From Candidatus Desulfosporosinus infrequens (GTDB taxonomy: Bacteria; Bacillota; Desulfitobacteriia; Desulfitobacteriales; Desulfitobacteriaceae), in contig OMOF01000823.1 of assembly GCA_900290375.1 (NCBI GenBank), forward strand, positions 1 to 51,677: a stretch of 51,677 nt of DNA, given 5' to 3'. A model generated the notes under the pieces. That model was not told where the DNA came from. It was given only the letters and a program-made list of their open reading frames with translations, and did no database searches. Both the position numbers and the translations under genes were made by a program. Below, piece after piece: positions 32,839 through 42,859 of this stretch. Position 1 is the stretch's first letter. Every line of letters begins with the position of its first letter.

Positions 32839-34152
32839 ATGGTTGAAAGTTCGAAGGGTTTGATTGATCGACTTTGGAGTACCTTTAGTTCAATGAAACT
32901 TGGACTAGCTCTGTTGGGCATTATTGCTTTTGTGGCTGGAATTGGAACTATAATACCACAGTCGGAGCAAGATCCTGAAAAAGCTAAAGCTGTGGGCCAA
33001 TTATGGCAGACGATGGGCTTTACTCATCTTTATAATACCGTCGGTTTTCGCTTGTTGCTGGGGTTTTTGTGTATTAACCTCATAGTGTGTACTATCCAGC
33101 GTTTGAGAGGCATTTATCATCGGACGTTTAACCTGACCCCCCCATTAAGTCTGGCACGAGTTCCGCAAAAGAATAGAATGGAACTTCAAGGTGAGCTTGA
33201 GCCGCTGCGGGAAGCGATCCAAGAGGTCGTAAAACAGAAAGGATATCGCTTCACGCATATCGGCCAAACTGATTCTTGGAGTTTTATTGCAGTAAAACAC
33301 AGATTGGGAAACTGGGGATCGTTAATCACCCATCTTTCGTTTGTGGTTTTAGTGATCGGAGCCTTATTAGGATCTGTCCTAGGATTTAAAGGATACTTGA
33401 TGGAAGGGGCCGGAAGTACTATCCCTATTCAGGCAATCCAGCTCTCAAAGGGGGCGGTTTCCGAAACGTTCAGTGTGCGCATAAACTCTGCTGAGGACCG
33501 CATGTTACCTAACGGCGAACGGGATAATTGGTATACAAACCTGAGTATTTTAGAAAATGGACAAGAAGTGGCTAGGAAGACTTTGTCGGTGAACCATCCA
33601 TTTGTGTATGAGGGAATTACCTTCTACCAAGCGAGTTTTTCCAAGGGCGCTCATTTTTCGGTGGATATGAACGGTCAGATCATACCGGTCGTTTTGCAAG
33701 ATCAGGGACAAAGCTACTTTCAGGCCCCTGGGACTGACCTTTATCTCGTTACAACTATTGACCCGAGTTCTTCTGCACAGAAACCAGACGTTCTTTATCA
33801 GGTATATCAAGGTAATGGTGCAGATCCGATCCAATCTGGCAAGCTTACGTCTCTGCAAACGGTCGATGTACAAGGAAAATATAAGTTAACGTTGGATGGC
33901 TTAGTTGGATTTAGCGGATTACAGGTCAAAAAGGACCCAGGGGTCGCAGTTATTTGGTTAGGTTGCGCGATGTTGATAGGTGGGCTACTACTGGCCTTTT
34001 ACTGGCAACCTGTGGTTCTCTCTGGGATCTTTCAAGCTGAGAATGGAAGACAAGGGACTTTAACGGTAGGAGCATTATCTGGTAAAGTGACGGTAAGTAC
34101 CCGCGAAGCGTTAGAACAATTCGTTAATTCTGTCACAAAATTGTTGAGATAA
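32839..34152 (+). CDS. resB: ResB-like cytochrome c biogenesis protein
   Basis: Part of the Ccs (System II) machinery that delivers heme to apocytochrome c outside the membrane. It has 438 residues: about three N-terminal membrane helices (first near 20-40, with SSMKLGLALLGIIAF), a large extracytoplasmic domain, and one helix near 380. LPNGERDNWYTNL and NHPFVYEGITFYQASF are ResB-type features. The start is the ATG at 32839 with GGGAGG eight bases before it. CcsA follows 12 bases downstream. Confidence 0.9.
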   Translation: MVESSKGLIDRLWSTFSSMKLGLALLGIIAFVAGIGTIIPQSEQDPEKAKAVGQLWQTMGFTHLYNTVGFRLLLGFLCINLIVCTIQRLRGIYHRTFNLTPPLSLARVPQKNRMELQGELEPLREAIQEVVKQKGYRFTHIGQTDSWSFIAVKHRLGNWGSLITHLSFVVLVIGALLGSVLGFKGYLMEGAGSTIPIQAIQLSKGAVSETFSVRINSAEDRMLPNGERDNWYTNLSILENGQEVARKTLSVNHPFVYEGITFYQASFSKGAHFSVDMNGQIIPVVLQDQGQSYFQAPGTDLYLVTTIDPSSSAQKPDVLYQVYQGNGADPIQSGKLTSLQTVDVQGKYKLTLDGLVGFSGLQVKKDPGVAVIWLGCAMLIGGLLLAFYWQPVVLSGIFQAENGRQGTLTVGALSGKVTVSTREALEQFVNSVTKLLR

Positions 34153-34164
34153 GGAGAGTACTGA

Positions 34165-35016
34165 ATGTTAGAAAGTCTCGAAACAGCCATGTTTTATTGT
34201 TTGGTAATAGCCTGTACCGTATGTATGCTGTTGTACTGGGTTAGGTTAGGCTCGAAAAAAGAATTTGTTGGGCGATTAGCAACGTTTTTTACGATCATCG
34301 CAGTGATCGTTAACACAGTTGCCATCATCCTGAGAATGGTCACTTCAGGTCATCCGCCACTTTCTAATGGCTATGAATTTCTCTTGACGTTTTGTCTGGG
34401 GATTATGGCGGTTTATCTATATGCCGAATTTCGCTATAAACTAAGATCCCTGGGCGCCTTTGTTATGCCCATTCCTTTCTTCCTTTTGATGTTTATTATT
34501 ATGACTATGGGGCCTGAGGAGAGAATTGCCCAAGCAGTTCCTCCCGCACTTAAGAGCCAATGGCTCACCTTCCACGTTGTCACAGCAATGTTTGCCTACG
34601 GTGCTTTCGCCGTATCCTTCGGGCTAGGGCTTATGTATCTCCTTAAATTAAGTAAAGAGGACAATGGATATACATCGAGTCCACAGGGGATTGTCTCTCG
34701 GTTCCCAGCGTTAGAAGTATTGGATGCATTGGCTTATAAGGTTGTCGGATTTGCGTTTCCGCTTCTGACACTCTGCATTATAACTGGTGCAATTTGGGCA
34801 GATTATGCTTGGGGCACATACTGGTCATGGGATCCCAAAGAAACGTGGTCTCTGATTACTTGGATTATTTATGCAGGCTACTTGCATGCCAGATTAATGT
34901 ATGGCTGGAGGGGGAAAAGGGCAGCCTGGATGGCTGTATTCGGTTTTGCAGCGGTTTTGTTTACGTTTTTCGGAGTTAACTATTTTTTACCGGGCCTTCA
35001 TTCTTACGCCCAATAA
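34165..35016 (+). CDS. ccsA: Cytochrome c biogenesis protein CcsA/CcsB (heme-handling)
   Basis: A 283-residue membrane protein with about eight helices. The tryptophan-rich heme motif WSWDPKETWSLITWIIYAGY, near residue 220, defines the CcsA/CcmC/CcmF superfamily. PPLSNGYEFLLTF and HVVTAMFAYGAFAVSF supply histidines near heme in related proteins. It forms the heme delivery complex with ResB and lies just before the heme biosynthesis cluster. Confidence 0.92.
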   Translation: MLESLETAMFYCLVIACTVCMLLYWVRLGSKKEFVGRLATFFTIIAVIVNTVAIILRMVTSGHPPLSNGYEFLLTFCLGIMAVYLYAEFRYKLRSLGAFVMPIPFFLLMFIIMTMGPEERIAQAVPPALKSQWLTFHVVTAMFAYGAFAVSFGLGLMYLLKLSKEDNGYTSSPQGIVSRFPALEVLDALAYKVVGFAFPLLTLCIITGAIWADYAWGTYWSWDPKETWSLITWIIYAGYLHARLMYGWRGKRAAWMAVFGFAAVLFTFFGVNYFLPGLHSYAQ

Positions 35017-35141
35017 TTTATCATAATAGCGGTAATTTGTTTTTTAATTTATAATTACGGAGATATTTTATTTATTACAAGGAAAATGTTAGAATAGTGA
35101 GTCGAAACAAGTATCAAAGTTGGAGAAGGTGACTATTTTTT

Positions 35142-35780
35142 ATGCCACAGTATTATCCAATCTTTATGGACGTAGAAGCTCGGCCGGTTTTAGTCGTTGG
35201 AGGCGGGAATATTGCTTTTAGAAAAGTTCAGACCCTCATGGATCATGGAGCGATCGTTCATATTGTCTCCCCAAAGCTCATTCCAGAGTTGAAGGGTCTG
35301 ATCAATGATACTAATTGTCTTTGGTCAGAAAAAGAATACTCGACAGAAGATATTCAAGAGGCTATCCTAGTTTTTTCATGCACTGAAAAAGAGCAAGTTA
35401 ATGCGAGGGTGTCTCGTGATGCTAAAGCTCATCATCGACCAGTCAATGTCGTTGATGACCCGGAGAAGTGTAGTTTTATTGTTCCGTCGATCATGGAACA
35501 AGGAGATTTGAAAATTGCCGTCTCCACCGGAGGTAGCAGTCCTATAGTCGCGAGGCAAGTTCGCGCAGAGTTGCAAACTTATTATGGCAGGGAGATGGCT
35601 GAATATCTCACCTTGCTGAAAACTTGGCGAAATACTGTTAAGTTACGCTTGTCACCCGAAAAACGGAGCATTTTTTGGAATCGGGTTACGGACGGCGAAG
35701 TGAGGGAACTCATCAAAACCCAGCAATTAACTGAGGCGGAAGGAGTGGTTGAAAAGTGTTTCCGGTCGCTATTGGATTAA
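35142..35780 (+). CDS. sirC: Precorrin-2 dehydrogenase / sirohydrochlorin ferrochelatase
   Basis: A 212-residue CysG N-terminal-type protein that oxidises precorrin-2 with NAD and may insert iron to give siroheme. The Rossmann motif VLVVGGGNIAFRKVQTL is near residue 16 and ISTGGSSPIVARQVR-like AVSTGGSSPIVAR near 130. It opens the heme cluster. Its siroheme would be the substrate of the AhbA/AhbB domains downstream. hemA overlaps its end by 25 bases. The symbol is given by analogy; ferrochelatase activity is not provable from sequence. Confidence 0.87.
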   Translation: MPQYYPIFMDVEARPVLVVGGGNIAFRKVQTLMDHGAIVHIVSPKLIPELKGLINDTNCLWSEKEYSTEDIQEAILVFSCTEKEQVNARVSRDAKAHHRPVNVVDDPEKCSFIVPSIMEQGDLKIAVSTGGSSPIVARQVRAELQTYYGREMAEYLTLLKTWRNTVKLRLSPEKRSIFWNRVTDGEVRELIKTQQLTEAEGVVEKCFRSLLD

Positions 35781-37096
35781 ATTATCGCAGTACGCCAATC
35801 GAAATTCGGGAAAAAATGAGTTTTCATCCCTCCCAAATGCAGCATATTTTAAAAGAACTGAGAAGTTATCCAGGACTTGAAGGAATTGTGGTTCTCAGTA
35901 CCTGTAATCGTACTGAGGTCTATGCTGCTACAACAGATGTCGAAGTGGGGATCCGCTCTATTAAGGAATTTCTGGCCAATCACCATGGAGTCGAGGAGAA
36001 CGTTCTTGAACAGTATCTATGTGTGCATACCTTGTATGATGCCGTGCGCCACTTGTTTCGTGTTGTCTCTGGATTGGATTCGATGGTTCGGGGCGAGACT
36101 CAAATCCTTGGCCAGGTCGGGGACGCTTATCAACTGGCAAATGAGGCTGAAGTCACGAACAAGACGATGAATGTACTTTTCCAGACCGCTTTAGCGGTGG
36201 GTAAACGAGTACGCACGGATACTTTGATTGATCAACATCCTGTTTCTATCAGTTACACAGCGGTAGAACTTGCCAAACAACAATTCGGAGAACTTCAAGG
36301 CAAGGGGATCTTAATCATGGGAGCCGGAGAGATGAGCACCCTAACCGCTAAACACTTAGTTGCAGCAGGAGCTACCACCGTCTTAGTTTCTAACCGATCT
36401 TATGATAAAGCAGTTATTTTGGCCGAGGAATGTTCTGGGCGGGCGGTGCGTTTTGATGATATGAATCAGTACCTTGAGGAAGTTGATATTGTAATTTCGG
36501 CAACGGCTTCGACACATTTTGTCTTGTTGCCGGAGCGCATGCAGGAGATTATGACCAACCGCAAGGGACGTCCTATGCTTCTCATTGATATTGCGGTGCC
36601 GCGTGATATTCACCCTGATGTGGGGGAGATTCCTTTTATTACGTTATTTGACATTGATGATTTGCGGGGGGTGGTTGACCGTCATCATCAAGAACGTGAA
36701 ATTGCGGCAGTCAACGCTGAAAAGATTATTGAAGAGGAGATGCTGCTTTTTCTTAAATGGCATAACTCTTTGTTTGTGGTACCAACAATTTTAGCTTTAC
36801 AGCAAAAAGGGCAAAAAATTAAAGAAAGACAAGTTGAGCGTGCCTTTGAGCATTTAGGAGAGTTAACCCCAAAACAAGAAAAAATTATCCGAGCAATGGC
36901 TAATTCCATCGTTAACCATCTCTTGCATCAGCCCATTACGAATCTCAAAGAGTATGCTACTACAAGCCAAGGGCATCTCTACACAGAAATTTTGCAAAAC
37001 CTTTTTGATTTAGATGTCGAAGAAGGAGCCAAACGGACGAGCTTGACGGTAAATCAGAATTCAGGACAAGTGCATCATCATAGGAGGGCAGAATGA
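35756..37096 (+). CDS. hemA: Glutamyl-tRNA reductase
   Basis: First committed step of tetrapyrrole synthesis: reduces Glu-tRNA to glutamate-1-semialdehyde. The protein has 446 residues with the catalytic cysteine in [13 protein letters not shown] near 48, the substrate loop [16 protein letters not shown] near 110 and the NADPH fold [14 protein letters not shown] near 185. The GTG at 35756 lies inside the end of sirC and has AAGGAG upstream. The next gene overlaps the stop by four bases. Confidence 0.94.
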   Translation: MFPVAIGLNYRSTPIEIREKMSFHPSQMQHILKELRSYPGLEGIVVLSTCNRTEVYAATTDVEVGIRSIKEFLANHHGVEENVLEQYLCVHTLYDAVRHLFRVVSGLDSMVRGETQILGQVGDAYQLANEAEVTNKTMNVLFQTALAVGKRVRTDTLIDQHPVSISYTAVELAKQQFGELQGKGILIMGAGEMSTLTAKHLVAAGATTVLVSNRSYDKAVILAEECSGRAVRFDDMNQYLEEVDIVISATASTHFVLLPERMQEIMTNRKGRPMLLIDIAVPRDIHPDVGEIPFITLFDIDDLRGVVDRHHQEREIAAVNAEKIIEEEMLLFLKWHNSLFVVPTILALQQKGQKIKERQVERAFEHLGELTPKQEKIIRAMANSIVNHLLHQPITNLKEYATTSQGHLYTEILQNLFDLDVEEGAKRTSLTVNQNSGQVHHHRRAE

Positions 37097-38007
37097 AGAA
37101 TATTCGGATCGGGACTCGGGATAGTCAACTAGCAATGTGGCAAGCCGAGTGGGTACAAAATCAACTAACTATTAATTATCCTCATATGAGATTTGAGGTT
37201 GTCTCTATGAAAACAAAAGGGGATAAGATCTTGGATGTTCCCCTTTCTAAAATCGGAGATAAAGGATTATTTACGAAGGAGCTGGAACACGGCCTTCTGT
37301 CTAATGAACTTGACATGGCTGTTCATAGCCTTAAGGATATGCCGACCATGTTACCCATAGGGTTAACAATTAGCGCCTTTTGCGAACGGGAAGAACCTAG
37401 GGACGTTTATTTAAGCAAGAATGGAATCCTTCTTGAAGAACTGCCTGCCGGCTCCATCATTGGGACAAGCAGTCTGCGTCGGAAATCACAGCTTAAACAC
37501 TATCGTCCGGATCTTGAATTTATGGATTTGCGTGGGAATCTTCAAACCCGCTGGAAAAAGTTGCTGGAGTCCGATATGGATGGGATCGTTCTTGCTGCTG
37601 CTGGCGTGAAACGGCTAGGTTGGGATGAGAGAATCACTCAAATTCTGTCTGAAGAAATGATGCTTTCTGCAGTCGGACAAGGGTCAATTGCTATTGAAAT
37701 TGTAGAGAATCGTTCAGACATACATGAGTTATTAGCTCGGTTAAACCATGATGATACAGAACAAGCTGTACGTGCCGAACGTGCTCTGATGCGCAAACTT
37801 GAAGGTGGCTGTCAAGTCCCCATTGGAGCTTTAGCACAAGTGGTCGAAGGACAGATTATTCTGCGTGGGATGGTGGCGAGCTTAGATGGGGCTCGCTTGA
37901 TTAAAGCGGAAGTCAAAGGCACTGATCCTGAAGAGGTAGGTTTTGATGTGGCCTGTCGTCTAATTGACTTAGGAGCTAGGGAGATATTAGCGGAAATACG
38001 AACGTAA
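37093..38007 (+). CDS. hemC: Hydroxymethylbilane synthase (porphobilinogen deaminase)
   Basis: Joins four porphobilinogen units. It has 304 residues; [18 protein letters not shown] at the start, AVHSLKDMP near 77, [11 protein letters not shown] near 127, and the dipyrromethane-cofactor cysteine in [11 protein letters not shown] near 240. ATG overlaps the hemA stop (ATGA). Confidence 0.94.
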   Translation: MKNIRIGTRDSQLAMWQAEWVQNQLTINYPHMRFEVVSMKTKGDKILDVPLSKIGDKGLFTKELEHGLLSNELDMAVHSLKDMPTMLPIGLTISAFCEREEPRDVYLSKNGILLEELPAGSIIGTSSLRRKSQLKHYRPDLEFMDLRGNLQTRWKKLLESDMDGIVLAAAGVKRLGWDERITQILSEEMMLSAVGQGSIAIEIVENRSDIHELLARLNHDDTEQAVRAERALMRKLEGGCQVPIGALAQVVEGQIILRGMVASLDGARLIKAEVKGTDPEEVGFDVACRLIDLGAREILAEIRT

Positions 38008-38048
38008 GGGACTATGCTTTGTAAGATGATTGAATAGGAGTGTTCAGT

Positions 38049-39557
38049 TTGACTAAGGGATATGTATATTTAGTGGGTGCCGGTCCAGGTGATCCGAAGT
38101 TGATAACTATTAAAGGGTCGGAATGTATTGCCAAAGCAGATGTATTAGTCTATGACCGCCTAGCTTCAAGGCGTCTATTAATGTTAGCTCGCCCAGATTG
38201 TGAATTGATCTATGTAGGAAAATCTCCGGATCGTCATACCCTTAGACAAGAAGAGATTAACCAACTGCTGGTGGATAAAGGACTCGCAGGGAAAATCGTG
38301 ACCCGTTTAAAAGGGGGGGATCCTTTTGTTTTTGGTCGTGGAGGCGAGGAGGCAGAAGCGTTACTTGAGGCGGGTATTCAGTTTGAGGTCGTACCAGGTA
38401 TCACCTCCGCAATTGCAGTGCCAGCTTATGCAGGTATTCCAGTGACGCACCGAGATTTAACAACTTCGTTTGCGGTCATCACCGGACATGAAGATCCAAC
38501 CAAAAACGAGACAACCATTCACTGGGACCACCTCGCGCTATCGCACGGGACGCTGGTTTTCCTCATGGGCATGCAAAACCTTCCCCTAATTGCTCAAAAA
38601 TTGATCGAAAATGGTAAAAAGCCCACGACTCCAGTCGCTATTATTCAATGGGGTACTAGACCAGAACAACGTACGCTCGTGGGGCAACTGGGTACTATTG
38701 CGACAGAGGTTAAAGAACAAGGCTTTACAAATCCAGCCATTATTATTGTCGGTGAAGTCGTTTCTCTAAGGGAAAAACTCCAGTGGTTTGAAAATAAACC
38801 ATTGTTTGGTCAACGAATCATCGTGACTCGGGCGCGCCATCAGGCAAGCGAGTTGTCTCAGGCGATTGAATCGTTAGGAGGAGAAGCTTGGGAATTTCCG
38901 ACGATTGAAATTGCCCCTCCTTCGGACAAGTCTTATTTAATTAAAGCAATTGAAAATTTGAAAAAATTTGAATGGCTGATCTTTACCAGTGTTAACGGAG
39001 TTGAAGCTTTTTTTGCTGAGCTTAAGCTTCAAGAGCGAGATGTTCGCGATTTGGTTGGACTTGAACTTGTCGCCATTGGTCCAGCAACTCAAGCGGCTTT
39101 AGAGAAAAGAGGGCTACGAGTTGCCTTTGTACCGGAGGAGTTCCGAGCAGAGAAAATCATTGAAGGTTTATCAAACCGTGTTTTGTCCGGTCAAAGGGTA
39201 TTACTGGCTAGGGCCGAAGAAGCACGTGATATATTGCCAGAAGCCCTGAAGGCTAGAGGTGTGGAAGTCTGGGACGTGCCAGCTTATAAGACGGTAATCG
39301 GTGGCGCTAACCGTGAAGAATTGCAACATATGCTTCGCGAAAAAGAGATCCATACGGTTACCTTTACAAGCTCTTCAACCGTGCGAAATTTTGTAACGCT
39401 CTTAGAGGGAGATATTTCCTTGCTCGAGGATGTCTTGCTTTATTCTATCGGACCTATTACAAGTGCAACGGCACAGGAACTTGGTCTGACGATTTTCAAA
39501 GAAGCAGCTCAATACACAATAGCTGGATTGGTTGAAGCATTATCTGGAGGGAAATAA
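38049..39557 (+). CDS. cobA-hemD: Uroporphyrinogen III methyltransferase / uroporphyrinogen III synthase fusion
   Basis: A 502-residue fusion. Residues 1-245 are CobA/SUMT (VYLVGAGPGDPKLITIKG, VVPGITSAIAVPAYAGIPVT), which makes precorrin-2; the rest is HemD (RIIVTRARHQASEL, WLIFTSVNGVEAFF, TFTSSSTVRNF), which closes the ring. I choose the TTG at 38049 because AGGAG lies eight bases upstream and MTKGYVYLVG is a typical SUMT start; a GTG at 38040 is too close. The fusion is common in Firmicutes and channels substrate directly toward siroheme. Confidence 0.93.
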   Translation: MTKGYVYLVGAGPGDPKLITIKGSECIAKADVLVYDRLASRRLLMLARPDCELIYVGKSPDRHTLRQEEINQLLVDKGLAGKIVTRLKGGDPFVFGRGGEEAEALLEAGIQFEVVPGITSAIAVPAYAGIPVTHRDLTTSFAVITGHEDPTKNETTIHWDHLALSHGTLVFLMGMQNLPLIAQKLIENGKKPTTPVAIIQWGTRPEQRTLVGQLGTIATEVKEQGFTNPAIIIVGEVVSLREKLQWFENKPLFGQRIIVTRARHQASELSQAIESLGGEAWEFPTIEIAPPSDKSYLIKAIENLKKFEWLIFTSVNGVEAFFAELKLQERDVRDLVGLELVAIGPATQAALEKRGLRVAFVPEEFRAEKIIEGLSNRVLSGQRVLLARAEEARDILPEALKARGVEVWDVPAYKTVIGGANREELQHMLREKEIHTVTFTSSSTVRNFVTLLEGDISLLEDVLLYSIGPITSATAQELGLTIFKEAAQYTIAGLVEALSGGK

Positions 39558-39560
39558 AAC

Positions 39561-40736
39561 ATGATTAGCGTCACAAAGCTTTTATTTGATACCGAATATT
39601 TCGGAGACTCTCTGCGCTATAATAAAGACTCTCACGGTGCGCGAAATGGAACGACAATAGGTTCTGGTCCTGTTGTTGTCTGGAATTCAACTAAGACGTG
39701 TAACTTAAAATGTGCACACTGTTATATGGAGTCAGATTCACAAAAATATCAAGGGGAAATGACTACCGAAGAAGCAAAGCACTTTATCGATGATCTGGCT
39801 GAATTCAAATCTCCCGTGCTACTTTTTTCAGGAGGGGAGCCTTTAATTCGTCCTGATTTTTTTGAACTTGCCGAATATACAATCTCGAAAGGACTACGGG
39901 CCACGCTTTCAACTAATGGTACGCTAATAACGCCTGAAGTTGCTAGGCGCATCAAAGACATTGGGATCTCCTATGTCGGCATCTCACTTGATGGGCTTGC
40001 AGATGTCAATGACAAGTTCCGAGGTAAAGAAGGAGCTTTTCAGGCGGCAATGCAAGGGATTCAAAACTGTGTAACCGTAGACCAACGAGTAGGACTTCGT
40101 TTTACAATTAATCACCATAATATTAAAGAACTGGACAAGATCTTCGATTTCATTGAAGCAGAGAAGATTGATCGCGTCTGCTTCTACCATTTGGTCTATT
40201 CAGGCCGAGGTAACCAAATGATTGCAGAAGATGTGACAAGGGAAGAATCCCGTCAAGCAATGGATACGATAATTCGCAGAACTCGGGATTTTGAAGAACG
40301 TGGTTTGAAAAAGGAAATCCTTACGGTAGATAACCATTGCGATGGCGTTTATATGTACATCCAAGCGTTAAAAGAGGATCCAGCTAGGGCAGAAAAGATC
40401 AAGAGCCTTATCGGGTTCAATGGGGGCAACCGTTCAGGTATAGCCTTTGGAGAAATTGATCCAATGGGAGACGTGCATCCTGACCAATTTACCCAGCATA
40501 TCTCGTTTGGAAATGTCCGCGAACGCAAAATTGGAGAGATCTGGTCCGATGTGTCCCATCCCATCATGGCGGGACTCAAAGATCGCAAGGGCCTGCTCAA
40601 AGGACGTTGCGCGGCTTGTCAATACCTAGACATGTGTAACGGTAACTTCCGGACACGTGCAGAAGCCGTTACTGGTGATTTTTGGGAATCGGACCCTGCT
40701 TGCTATTTGACTGATGAGGAGATTGGACTCAAATAA
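39561..40736 (+). CDS. ahbC: Radical SAM 12,18-didecarboxysiroheme deacetylase AhbC (NirJ1-like)
   Basis: A 391-residue radical SAM/SPASM-type enzyme that removes acetate groups from didecarboxysiroheme to give iron-coproporphyrin III. The cluster motif is CNLKCAHC near residue 51, followed by LLFSGGEPLIRPDF near 90. A C-terminal cysteine set GRCAACQYLDMC near 352 fits an auxiliary Fe-S cluster. It belongs to the NirJ1 branch by context: siroheme genes on one side and AhbD/AhbAB on the other. It begins three bases after cobA-hemD. Confidence 0.88.
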   Translation: MISVTKLLFDTEYFGDSLRYNKDSHGARNGTTIGSGPVVVWNSTKTCNLKCAHCYMESDSQKYQGEMTTEEAKHFIDDLAEFKSPVLLFSGGEPLIRPDFFELAEYTISKGLRATLSTNGTLITPEVARRIKDIGISYVGISLDGLADVNDKFRGKEGAFQAAMQGIQNCVTVDQRVGLRFTINHHNIKELDKIFDFIEAEKIDRVCFYHLVYSGRGNQMIAEDVTREESRQAMDTIIRRTRDFEERGLKKEILTVDNHCDGVYMYIQALKEDPARAEKIKSLIGFNGGNRSGIAFGEIDPMGDVHPDQFTQHISFGNVRERKIGEIWSDVSHPIMAGLKDRKGLLKGRCAACQYLDMCNGNFRTRAEAVTGDFWESDPACYLTDEEIGLK

Positions 40737-40775
40737 CGGAAATGAAATTGAGATGCGCAAGGTTCACTTACAGTA

Positions 40776-40865
40776 TGCAAAAAAGAACCGTCCCTACTTG
40801 CACGCTACTTGCATGGAAATGAAATTTACGTTATTAATGCAACCAAGAACCGTCCCCATTTGCAC
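40776..40865. repeat. Two 28-bp imperfect direct repeats
   Basis: Copies at 40776-40803 and 40838-40865 differ at four positions. Each begins TGCAA and ends TTGCAC, so the ends are inverted to each other, and each contains the core AAGAACCGTCCC. I recall this core as a dispersed repeat in many Clostridia. The copies lie in the only sizeable gap of the heme cluster, just before hemB; the second ends 18 bases before its start. Confidence 0.75.
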
Positions 40866-40882
40866 ACAAGGAGGCACTTAGA

Positions 40883-41866
40883 ATGGAACTAAAGAGGCGC
40901 CCGCGTCGTTTACGGGTCAATGAGGCGATACGAAGCATGGTTCGAGAAAACTATGTCAGAGTTGAGGATTTAATTTACCCCATGTTTGTTATGCCTGGAG
41001 AGAAAAAGAAGGTGGAGATTTCTTCTATGCCAGGCGTCTTTAATTTTTCCTTGGATGAGTTTGTATTAGCGCTTGGAGACGTCGTAAAGCTAGGGATCCC
41101 CGCGGTTTTGTTATTCGGAATTCCCGATAGTAAAGATAGTGTCGGGACAGGGGCTTACCATGAGCATGGGATTGTTCAGGAGGCCGTGCGCTTGGCCAAA
41201 AAGCATTTTCCTCAACTCTATGTCATCACAGATGTCTGCCTGTGTGAATATACCGATCACGGGCATTGTGGGTTGATTGGAAATGGGCAAATTCTGAACG
41301 ACCCGACGCTTGAGTTACTTGCCCAGACGGCTCTTTCTCATGCAAGCGCTGGTGCGGATATGGTTGCCCCGTCGGATATGATGGATGGGCGAGTTGCTGC
41401 CATTAGGGAAGTGTTAGACAAAGAGGGATTCTCTCAGATCCCGATCATGGCCTATTCAGCCAAGGTAGCCTCCGGATTTTACGGTCCTTTCCGTGATGCG
41501 GCAGGGTCTACACCTCAATTCGGAGATCGTAGAACCTATCAGATGGATCCAGCGAATGGTAACGAAGCCATGCTGGAAACTGAACTAGATATTGAAGAGG
41601 GAGCCGACTTAATTATTGTGAAGCCGGCCTTCGCGTATGGAGATATTATTTATCGTACTAAAGAGAGATTCGGAGTGCCAGTTGTCGCCTATAACGTCAG
41701 TGGAGAGTACGCAATGGTGAAAGCAGCCTCAGCGCAGGGGTGGATTGATGAAAGACGAATTGTCCTAGAGGCTTTGGTGAGTATGAAACGCGCAGGCGCG
41801 GATTTGCTGATCACGTATCATGCCTTAGATGTAGCGCGCTGGCTTAGAGAGGGGGGGCACGTATGA
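40883..41866 (+). CDS. hemB: Delta-aminolevulinic acid dehydratase (porphobilinogen synthase)
   Basis: Condenses two aminolevulinate molecules to porphobilinogen. It has 327 residues; the zinc-type cysteines are in DVCLCEYTDHGHCG near 117-129, so it is a zinc enzyme. The Schiff-base lysines lie in MAYSAKVAS near 195 and IIVKPAFAYGDII near 247. GGAGG precedes the ATG. ahbD overlaps its stop by four bases. Confidence 0.94.
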   Translation: MELKRRPRRLRVNEAIRSMVRENYVRVEDLIYPMFVMPGEKKKVEISSMPGVFNFSLDEFVLALGDVVKLGIPAVLLFGIPDSKDSVGTGAYHEHGIVQEAVRLAKKHFPQLYVITDVCLCEYTDHGHCGLIGNGQILNDPTLELLAQTALSHASAGADMVAPSDMMDGRVAAIREVLDKEGFSQIPIMAYSAKVASGFYGPFRDAAGSTPQFGDRRTYQMDPANGNEAMLETELDIEEGADLIIVKPAFAYGDIIYRTKERFGVPVVAYNVSGEYAMVKAASAQGWIDERRIVLEALVSMKRAGADLLITYHALDVARWLREGGHV

Positions 41867-42858
41867 TAGTTTCCTGGAATACGACAAATGCCTGCAATAT
41901 GTACTGTGACCACTGCTATCGTGACGCTGGCTGTAAAGCTGAGGATGAACTCAGTACCACTGAAGCAAGGACCTTGCTAGAGCAGATTGCTAAAGCTGGT
42001 TTTAAAATTATGATTTTTAGTGGGGGAGAACCTCTGCTGAGGACGGATATCGTTGAATTGGTTTCTCATGCAACGTCTTTGGGGTTACGCCCTGTTTTTG
42101 GGACCAACGGCACTCTACTCACGTTAGACTTGGCCCGGCAACTTAAAGAGGCTGGTGCCATGGGAATGGGCATTTCCCTAGACTCTTTGGACAAAAAAAA
42201 GCATGATGAATTTCGTAAATTTCCAGGTGCCTGGGATGGAGCGGTTCGAGGCATGAAGATCTGTAAAGAAGTTGGTCTCCCGTTCCAAATTCATACGACG
42301 ATAATGGATTGGAATGCTAATGAAGTGGAAGCGATTACGGATTTTGCGGTCGAGCTGGGCGCGGTTGCTCACCATTTCTTTTTCCTTGTTCCGACCGGTC
42401 GAGCCGTTTCGATTGAGGAAGAGACTCTAAAGGCGGAGGCCTATGAGGAAGTCCTAACTCGAATTATGAAAAAACAGCAAACCGTCGATATAGAACTAAA
42501 GCCAACTTGTGCCCCTCAGTTTATGCGTATTGCCAAACAAATGGGGGTTAATATGCGCTTTAGTCGCGGTTGTTTGGCAGGGACAAGCTATTGCATCATT
42601 GGACCGAAAGGGCAAGTTCAACCCTGTGCTTATCTGAATATCCCGTTAGGAGATGTTCGTGAGACTCCGTTTGACGAAATTTGGCGGAATCATGAAGTGT
42701 TAAAGACCTTACGAACGCTCGATTATAAAGGCGATTGTGGAACATGTGAGTATAAGCAGGCCTGTGGAGGTTGCCGGGCGCGAGCTGCTTATTACAATGA
42801 AGGGGATTACATGGCTGAGGAACCGTGGTGCTTGTATCACGGAAGGAAGGGGTTCTAG
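41863..42858 (+). CDS. ahbD: Radical SAM heme synthase AhbD (NirJ2-like)
   Basis: A 331-residue radical SAM/SPASM enzyme expected to decarboxylate two propionates of iron-coproporphyrin III to vinyl groups, giving heme b. The SAM cluster is CNMYCDHC near residue 11, with [11 protein letters not shown] near 49. The C-terminal cysteines [15 protein letters not shown] near 291-305 form the auxiliary cluster. It is distinct from the AhbC paralogue at 39561. The start overlaps hemB. Confidence 0.87.
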   Translation: MIVSWNTTNACNMYCDHCYRDAGCKAEDELSTTEARTLLEQIAKAGFKIMIFSGGEPLLRTDIVELVSHATSLGLRPVFGTNGTLLTLDLARQLKEAGAMGMGISLDSLDKKKHDEFRKFPGAWDGAVRGMKICKEVGLPFQIHTTIMDWNANEVEAITDFAVELGAVAHHFFFLVPTGRAVSIEEETLKAEAYEEVLTRIMKKQQTVDIELKPTCAPQFMRIAKQMGVNMRFSRGCLAGTSYCIIGPKGQVQPCAYLNIPLGDVRETPFDEIWRNHEVLKTLRTLDYKGDCGTCEYKQACGGCRARAAYYNEGDYMAEEPWCLYHGRKGF

Positions 42859-42859
42859 T

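Noticed and set aside
42737..42859. Upstream extension of the AhbA-AhbB-HemL frame
   Set aside because: It lies inside ahbD in another frame, and the ATG at 42860 gives the normal AhbA N-terminus.
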